A stretch of 32,562 nt of DNA. It comes from an uncultured Collinsella sp. (GTDB lineage Bacteria > Actinomycetota > Coriobacteriia > Coriobacteriales > Coriobacteriaceae). Position numbers and translations under genes: made by a program. This document shows positions 17,736 to 25,300 of this stretch, piece by piece; within the stretch, counting starts at the first letter, position 1, and the number at the start of each line of letters is the position of its first letter. The stretch covers positions 1 through 32,562 of the forward strand of contig URVZ01000015.1 in assembly GCA_900551365.1 (NCBI GenBank), given 5' to 3'. Under the pieces are notes generated by a model, which did no database searches, was not told where the DNA came from, and saw nothing but the letters and a program-made list of their open reading frames with translations.

Positions 17736-19061
17736 CTACTTCAAGAACATGGCCATATATAGCGGAAGCGTCACCTTTTTGCCGTCTCGGCCGACGTTAC
17801 CGTCTATCAGCTTGTACCCAAGGTTCACGTCCTGCCGCTCGAGCATGTCGTTGAGCGATACCGTAGATCCGCGCGAGGCCTTCACCTCAATGGGCACAAC
17901 GCTCGCGTCGGGCGAGTCGACGAGAAACTCTATTTCCCTATCGCCCTTCTGCGACCGCCAATAACGCAGAGCCACACCCCGCGCCGAAAGCATGCAGGCG
18001 ACCAGGTTCTCGTAGAGGCCGCCTTTCATGGGACCCGCGAGCTTGTTGTTCACCACCGCCTCCAGCATTTCGAAGCCGTACATGGCCATGAGCACGCCCG
18101 TATCGACAGCATAGAGGCGAAACTTCGTCCCGTCTTCATAGGCGGCAAGAGGGAATTGGGCGGCGCTCACCGACTGGCACCGTCGCACCATACCTGCTCC
18201 CACGAGCCAATCCACGGACGAGCCAAATTTGCGCGCCGTTCCCCTGTTCTCGACCACGGAATACTGGAACTTCGTATTCTCCTTTGCGAGCTGGCGCGGC
18301 AACGATTCAAAGCACGCCCGCGCACGCACGCGCTCGGGGGCTTGCGCGTATCGAGCCACGTCGTCGAGATACGAGGCGAGCAGCCTGCTTTGCTCGTCGA
18401 AAGCAACGGCGAAGTTGCCCGTCCGCGCAAAGGCGTCCACCACCGCAGGCATACCGCCGACCGCGAGGTACTCGCGCAGCATCTGCATCATCTTCTGATT
18501 CACCGCAACGGGCACGGGCATCAACGACTCATAGTATTCCCGCAAATTGGCGATATCGTCCTCCCCATACCCGCGCGCCCAAAGGTACTCCTCGAAATCG
18601 AGGGGGCCCATTTCGACCTCTCGCTCGTACCCAACGGGAATGGAGGCGAGCGCAGCCTCCTCCTTGAACCGAATGCCCAGAAGCGAGCCCGACGCAACGA
18701 CATCGCACCTGCCGTCGAGAGCGAGATACTTAAGCGCAGCGCGAGCACGCGGGCACTCCTGAATCTCGTCGAGGAAAAGAAGCGTTCGTCCTGGAACAAA
18801 GCGCACGCCGGGCACGACGAGCGATATCTGCCGGTAGATCGAGTCGGCATCGATTGGGCCATCGAACACCCGCTTAAGGTCCGGGGACCCAATGAAGTCT
18901 ATGGAGATGAAGCTTTCGTAGTCCTGCCGCCCGAACTCGGCGACTATGTACGACTTGCCAACCTGTCGCGCGCCCTTGATGAGAAGGCATTCGGCGCCCT
19001 TTTCCGCCCGCCACGAACGGAGGGTGTCGAGCATCTTTCGCTTCAGCACACAACGCACCAT
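17736..19061 (-). CDS. AAA-type ATPase with C-terminal DUF4143 domain
   Basis: 441 residues. The N-terminal ATPase part has Walker A KGARQVGKSYIVAEF at about 29-43 and Walker B RTLLFLDEIQECPRA at about 92-106. It also has the sensor-like DVVASGSLLGI and, later, GYEREVEMGPLDFEEYLWARG, typical of this family. The C-terminal DUF4143 part ends with REIEFLVDSP and VPIEVKAS, a D-x(n)-ExK pattern resembling PD-(D/E)xK nuclease folds. The family is abundant and variable in gut bacteria, its function is unknown, and many copies look mobile or strain-specific. The start is uncertain: ATG 19061 has its AAGG directly adjacent, and GTG 19049 is an alternative. The phased repeats upstream are described separately. 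Confidence 0.85.
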   Translation of the reverse strand: MVRCVLKRKMLDTLRSWRAEKGAECLLIKGARQVGKSYIVAEFGRQDYESFISIDFIGSPDLKRVFDGPIDADSIYRQISLVVPGVRFVPGRTLLFLDEIQECPRARAALKYLALDGRCDVVASGSLLGIRFKEEAALASIPVGYEREVEMGPLDFEEYLWARGYGEDDIANLREYYESLMPVPVAVNQKMMQMLREYLAVGGMPAVVDAFARTGNFAVAFDEQSRLLASYLDDVARYAQAPERVRARACFESLPRQLAKENTKFQYSVVENRGTARKFGSSVDWLVGAGMVRRCQSVSAAQFPLAAYEDGTKFRLYAVDTGVLMAMYGFEMLEAVVNNKLAGPMKGGLYENLVACMLSARGVALRYWRSQKGDREIEFLVDSPDASVVPIEVKASRGSTVSLNDMLERQDVNLGYKLIDGNVGRDGKKVTLPLYMAMFLK

Positions 19062-19078
19062 CCTTCACCTGCTGTTTA

Positions 19079-19206
19079 CAGCTTTTCAGGATGGATTTTA
19101 CCAACTTTTGCAGCTTTTCCGGGTGTATTTGGCCTAGATTTGCAGCTTTTCCGGGTCAAGATAGCCGCTTCGTGCAGCTTTTCCGGACTTCTAGAGGGCG
19201 CGGCGC
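19079..19206. repeat. Four direct repeats at exact 32-bp spacing upstream of the DUF4143 gene
   Basis: The motif CAGCTTTTCMGG (minus strand CCKGAAAAGCTG) starts at 19079, 19111, 19143 and 19175, exactly 32 bp apart. Three copies are CAGCTTTTCCGG; the one nearest the gene has A in place of C. The bases before the motif are often TTTG or GTG, and the ~20 bases between motifs differ. Thirty-two bp is close to three helical turns, so all motifs face the same side of the DNA. The array ends 18 bp before the ATPase start. Confidence 0.8.
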
Positions 19207-19266
19207 GCTTAGGAGCTGCAGAATCATAATCGCGTGCAAACGGCGGGCTAACATAGCCTTTCACCG

Positions 19267-19303
19267 AAAAGGGCGGGCGGCCGCGCCCTGCGACCACCCG
19301 CCC
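19267..19303 (-). terminator. Terminator of the giant adhesin gene
   Basis: A 14-bp stem (19271-19284 with 19290-19303, two G-T pairs) has a 5-nt loop. On the minus strand it is followed by TTTTC. It starts about 30 bp after the adhesin stop. Confidence 0.8.
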
Positions 19304-19332
19304 TCAATCAAAGCCCTTCTCGGCCGCCGCAG

Positions 19333-22300
19333 CTACCGGTTCCGGCGCCGCAGGATCACACCTGTGGCGATCAGCACCACTGCGCCGCCCGCGATGCCAC
19401 CCAGGGCCATCGGCGACAAGCTGGTATCGCCCATGTTCGGCAGACCCGGCTTCTCCTCCTTCGACACCGGTGAGTTGGTGGGCGGCTCCGTCGGCGGGTT
19501 GACCGGCGGGGTGGTCGGCGGCGTGTACGTGTTCTTGAACACCGGCGCCACGGCGCCGTCATAGGTTACCGTCGCCACCAGATGGCCCGCACCGTCGTCC
19601 GTCACCGTCACCGTTACCTGGTGCTCGGCCGCGTCGTACGTCACGTTCTTCTGACCGTCGTCCACCTCGGAGATGCTGTAGGTGTATGTCCCGGGCTTGT
19701 CGTACGAGATCGCCTCGAAGCCCACCGTGCCGCCTGCCGCGTTCTTGGCGGTCTGCAGCACTTTGCCATCGGCATCCTTCAGCTGGAAGGAGAACTGCCC
19801 TTCCTTTAGGTCCTTGCCGCTCAGCACCTTGGAGGCCCCCAGCTTCACCTCAGTCGCGGCCGGCGCGTAGCTGTTGCTGAATGCCACCGCATCCGCAGCC
19901 TTGCCGCCCTTGCTGTAGGCAACCTGCGCCTCCAGCGCGTGCGTCTCCGCATTCTCCGTCACCGTCACCGTCGCGGTAAAGACCGTCGTGTCGTAGGTGA
20001 CGCCGTTCGCCGTCGCCCCTGCCCGCTCGGACACGGTGTAGACGTACGTCCCCACCTTGTCCAGCTGCAGCGGCGCGAAGCCAAACGTGCCGTCGGCGCC
20101 GTTCTGCACCGTCTGCACCACGTTACCGTCGGCGTCCTTCAGGTCGAAGGAGAACTCACCCTCGGCCAAGTCGCGGCCGGTCAGAGCCTTCGTTCCGGTA
20201 ATCGTCGCCGTCGTTGCCGTCGGCGTGTAGATGTTGGTGAAGGTCAGATCCGCAGCCGTCTTGTTCGCCGTCGCGGTCAGCTGGCCGCTGCCGTCGTCGG
20301 TCACGCTCACCGTCACATCCAACACCGCATCGCTGTAAGTGATGGTGCCATCTTGGCCCGCAACCTCCTTCACCTGGTACGCATGCGAACCAGTCGCAGT
20401 GTACGAGATGGCCTTGAAGGTAAACGCGTTACCCACGTTCGTGGTCCGGTCGATCTCCTGCCCGGTGGCCACGTCAATCAGCGCGAACGTGAACTCGCCA
20501 TCGGCGGGCGTCCGCATGGTGGCCGAATCGGTATTCTCAAGCACCTTGGTGCCGGAGATCTGGTAGGAGGTCGCGCCCGGCTGGTAGCTGTTCGCAAACG
20601 TCATGGTGTTGGGGGTGACGCCGTTCTCGGTGCCCTCGCTCGGCTTCACCGTGGAGTTCTCTACCACCAGCTTGCCGTCGTTGTTGTCCTTCACCACGTA
20701 GGTCAGGGTGTACGTCTTGCCGGTGTAGGTCACGCCCGGCACGCCCGGCGCGTCCCCCGTCGGCTGCACCTCGCGGACCGTGTAGGTAAAGGTACCCGCA
20801 TGGTCGAAGGTCAGCTTGTCGAAGGCAACCTTGCCGTGCGCATCGTTCTTCTGGGTCTGGATCACCGAGCCGTCAGACCCCACCAGCTCGAAGGCGAAGT
20901 CTCCCGCCTTTAGCTGATAGCTGCCGTCGTGCACGTCAACGCTCTTGGTGAGGGCGATCGCGCCGGAGTCCGTCGCCTGTGCCTCATAGGTGTTGGTGAA
21001 GCTGGGCTTCGTGACATTCGTGCCGTCGTAGGCGACGCTCGCCTGCAGCGTGCCGGCATTGTCCGCAACCGTCACCACGGCATGGTGCACCGCGGCGTCG
21101 TAGGTCACGTAGGCCAGATCACCCTTCCGCTCCACGATGGTGTACTCGTGCGTGCCCGGCTTCGCGTAGGAGAAGGCGTCGAAGTTAACACTTCCGTCCG
21201 CGCCGTTGGTCGCGGTCCGGACGGGCTTGGCCCCGGCAAGCTGCTCAGCCGTCAGGTTGCCCTCGTACACATCGAAGGTGAACTCGCCGCACTTGGGGAC
21301 GATCGGCGTGTTGTCGTCCTTCTTCACATAGCTCTTCTGCGCACCGAGGGCCAGGCCGGTCGCGGCCGGCTGGTAGGTGTTGGTGAAGGTATCCGAGCCG
21401 GATGCGCTCGTCACGATCGCCTTCGCATTCAGTGCTCCGTTCCCGCCGTCCGTGACCGTCACCGTATAGGTGAGGGGATGGCTGTCATAGACCATGCCCG
21501 GCTCCGCGCCCGGCTGCTCCACGATGGTGTAGGTGAAGTCCTTGCTCGCGGCGCCGTCCAAGTCGGAGAGCTGGAACTCGCGCGTGAAGCTGACCTTGCC
21601 GTTTGCATCGTTCTTCGCGGTGTCGAGCACGTTGCCGGCAGCGTCCTTCAGGTCGAAGGTAAACTCGCCGTCCGCGGGCTTCGTCGTGTGGTCGAAGCCA
21701 TCCGCAACCTTGATGGTCTTGGTCGCCGTCAGGGTTACGGAACCCTTTGCGTCGTAGGTGTTGTTGAAGGTGGAAGCCGTAGCGGCACCGTCATAGGTGA
21801 CGGTCACCTTCGTCTTGTTGTTGTCGCCCTGGTTCTGCTCTACCTTGACGTGGACCTTGACTTCCTTGGCGTCGTAGGCCACGCCGTCGACGGTCTGGCC
21901 GGCTTTCTCCTCCTTGAGCGTGTAGTCGTACTCGCCCAGGTTCAGGTTCTTGACGGCCAGCTCGACCTTGCCGCCCCGGTCGTTGGTGCCCTTGGCGACC
22001 TCGTTGCCGGCCTGGTCGTACAGGCCGAAGGTAAACGCGTCGGCCGTCAGGTCCTTGCCCGTGAGGATCTTCGTCGCCTCGACGGTAACGTCCGTCGTCG
22101 GCTTCGAGTTGGTGAAGGTCGGAACGTCGGCCTCGCCGTCGTAGGTGGCGGTCGCCTTTAGCTCGCCCTTCTCATCGGAGACCTTGATGTGGACCTTCAC
22201 GTCCTTCGTGTCGTACACGACGGTCGGGTCGTTGCCGGCAACCTCCTTGATGGTGTAGTCGTGATCGCCCGGCGTGTCGTAGCTGATTGCCTGGAAGGCG

Positions 22301-25300
22301 ACCTTGCCGTCCTTGTCATTCTGGACGGTCTGGATCACGTTGCCATCCTTGTCGAGCAGCTGGAACGTGAAGTCGCCCCCTGCGAGCTCGCCACCCGTGA
22401 AGCGCTTCGTCGCCTTGAGCGTTACCGAGGTCTCCTTCGGGTGGTACGTGTTCGTGAAGGTCTTGTCTCCACTCGTTACCTGCGGTGTGGCCGTCAGCGA
22501 GCCGGTGCCATCGTCCGCGACCGTCACCTTGTAGATGAGCGCATGGGTGTCGTAGACCATGCCCGGCTCCGTGCCCGGCTTCTCCGCGATGGTGTAGGTG
22601 AAGACCTTGCTCGCAGCGCCGCCCAGGTTGGAGAGCGTGAACTTGCGCGTGAACTTCACCGTGCCATCGGCCTTGTTCGTCGTGGTGCCGAGCACCTTGC
22701 CGTCGGCGTCCTTCAGCTCGAACGTGTATTCGCCGCCCTTCAGCTTGGTGTCGTGCGTGAAGCCCGGCGCGACCGCAACGATCTTGGTCGCCGTCAGCTC
22801 CACGGATCCCTTTGCGGTGTAGGTGTTCGTGAAGGTGGGGGCATTGGCCTTGTCACCATCGTAGGTAACAGCGGCGTCCAGCTTGCCGGCATTGTCCATG
22901 ACCTTCACCACGGCATGGTGCACCGTAGCGTCGTAGGTCACGTGGGACAGGTCGCCCTCCTGTTCCGCGACGGTGTATTTGTACTCGCCGGCCTTGGTGT
23001 AGTCGATGGCCGGGAAGGTGACGGTGCCGTCCTCGCTGTTCTTGGCGCTCCGGATGGGTTGCTTGCCCTTCAGCTGCTCAGCCGTCAGGTCGCCCTCGTA
23101 CAGGTCGAAGGTGAACTCGCCGCCCTTGAGCGTGGCCGGCGTGTTGTCGGGCTTCACATAGGCCTTCTTCGCCGTGAGCGCCACCGAGGTCTCGGCGGGC
23201 TGGTACTTGTTAGTGAAGGTCGGGGCATCGTTCTTGCCGTCATAGGTGACGGTCGCCTTCGCCTTGTCGCCCTCCGCCTTCACCGAGACGTGAACCTTCA
23301 CCGCCTTGGTGTCGTAGGTGATAGTCGGATCGGCACCGACGTTCTCCTCCTTGAGTTTGTAGTCGTACTCGCCGATGGTCAGACCGGTGAGGGCAAGATT
23401 GATCTTGCCCTCCTTGTCGTTCTGGACGATCTTGACGGGATTACCCGTGGACGTGTCGCCTTGATATAGGCCGAAAGTGAACGCACCAGCCGTCAGGTCC
23501 TTGCCCTTGAGGGTCTTCGTCGCCTCGATAGTGGCGTCGGCCGTCGGCTTCGAGTTGGTGAAGGTCGGAGCGTCGGCCTTGCCGTCGTAGGTGGCGGTCG
23601 CGCTCAGCGTGCCGTTCTTGTTATCGGTGACGCTAACGTGCACTTTCACCGTCTTGCCGTCGTAAACGATAGTCGGGTCGGTGCCTTCGACCTCCTTGAT
23701 GGCGTAGTCGTGCTCACCAGCCTCGGTGTAATCAATGGCCGGGAAGGTGATGTCGCCATTGGCATCGTTCTTTTCTTCGGCGACAACCTTATCGCCCTCC
23801 TTCACCTGGAATGAGAACTGCTGGTTCTCAAGGGTGCCGCCCGTAAATTGCTTCTTCGCCGCCAGGGTCACGGAACCCTTCGCAGCATAGCTGTTGTTGA
23901 AGGTGGCGAGGTTCACCTTGCCGTTCTTGACCTCAAGCGTCTCGCGCTTGTCATCGCCGCTCTTCTCCACCGTCACGCCTGTGACAGTCAGCTTGGCGTT
24001 CTTATCCTCGACCCTCACCGTGACGGTATAGGTCGAGGCGTCCATCGTCCAGCCGGAGTTCTGCACGCCGTCCACCGCCGCGTCGTCGTCGGCGTCGTGC
24101 GCCTCGGTGAGCGTGAACGTGTACGTACCGGCCTTGTTGAACTTCATGCCGGAGAAGTCGACCGTCTGGCCCTTGTCCTTGATGATCTTGCCACTCGTGG
24201 CCTTGGACTCGGCATGCTCATTGCCCGCCAGAGCATCCGAGACTTTGAGGTCATCATCATCGATCTGCTTCTGCGTCTCTTCCGTGGCGGTCAGCGTGAA
24301 CGAGAACGCCTTCTCCGTGCTCTCAACACCGGAGACCTTCTTCGTTACCTGCGGGGTCAGTTCGTCGCTAGCTTCCGCCTTGTAGGTGTTTGTGAACACC
24401 AGCTTGTTGGCTTCGGCCAACGTGCCGTCGGGTTTTTGCTTCTCGATCTCACCGGTGATACTATCGCCTGCGCCGGTCAGATTCGTGGTACCCTGCTTGC
24501 GGCCGGTCAGCTTATAGCCCGCGGGCATCTTGTCTGCGCCGGTCAGCTCCCGCACCGCGTACTCGTCGCCCTCGCCAAGACCGTACACGCGAATCGTCTC
24601 GTCGGCCTTGATAGCATGGGTGTCGCCGTTCTTCAAATCGAACACGTCGCCGGCTTGCTTTCCGGCCCCAGCGTTCTTGAACACTGCGGCCTTGTAGGTC
24701 TTCCCCTCGGGCACGGTGAACTTGAAGGTGAACTCCGCGTCCTTATTGCCCGCCAGGCCATCGGGCAGGGCAACCTTCTTCGTCACCTCGAGGCTCGCCT
24801 CGCGTTCGTTCGCCACGCGCACGCAGGTGGCACCTGTGAACAGGGCGTTCAAATTCATGTCGTCCAGATTGGCACGGGCGCCCTTCGCATTAGTGTCACC
24901 AGACACGTCCTGGGTGATACCCATACGTATCCAGCCCGTCTCGGTCTCCAGGCGGTAGGGTTTGCCCTCCTCGGTGGGCCCATACTGGTACATGCGTCCG
25001 TTAGCGCCGTACTTGAGGTGCACCTCATCCTCGCCGCCCTTGGCGTCATTGTTCCAGGAAAGGTTGTCGTTGCCGTCGAGCGTCCCGTCGGACGTCTGGC
25101 GCTGGCCCTTGATCCACGTGAGCGTGTTGTCGATGTCGCCCTCTGCGCCAAACTGGCCCAGACTCTTCATGAGCGCGCCCGGGCCCACGAACGTCGAAAC
25201 GCCGTCATCGTCCGTACCAGCATCGGCATGGACGCCGTAATCGTCCACAATCACCTTGGTGAGCGTGTCGTTAAGCAGGAAGCCCTTGGGAGCCGAGACC

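Larger units (their letters stand above)
19515..24382 (-). repeat. Array of 13 isopeptide-type protein repeats
   Basis: Coding repeats of about 105-170 residues each, with consensus elements GEFTFDLKDADG, NDANGKVSF, YTIKEV, TYD and TFTNTY. Units vary in sequence but keep the Lys, Glu and Asn expected for internal isopeptide bonds. One unit (about 21290) carries Cys in PKCGEF, where its closest relative (unit 4) has LKGGEF. Confidence 0.88.

Noticed and set aside
19079..19206. Possible small CRISPR array
   Set aside because: The conserved part is only about 12 bases, there are no cas genes, and the period of 32 would leave 20-base spacers. A phased protein-binding array fits better.
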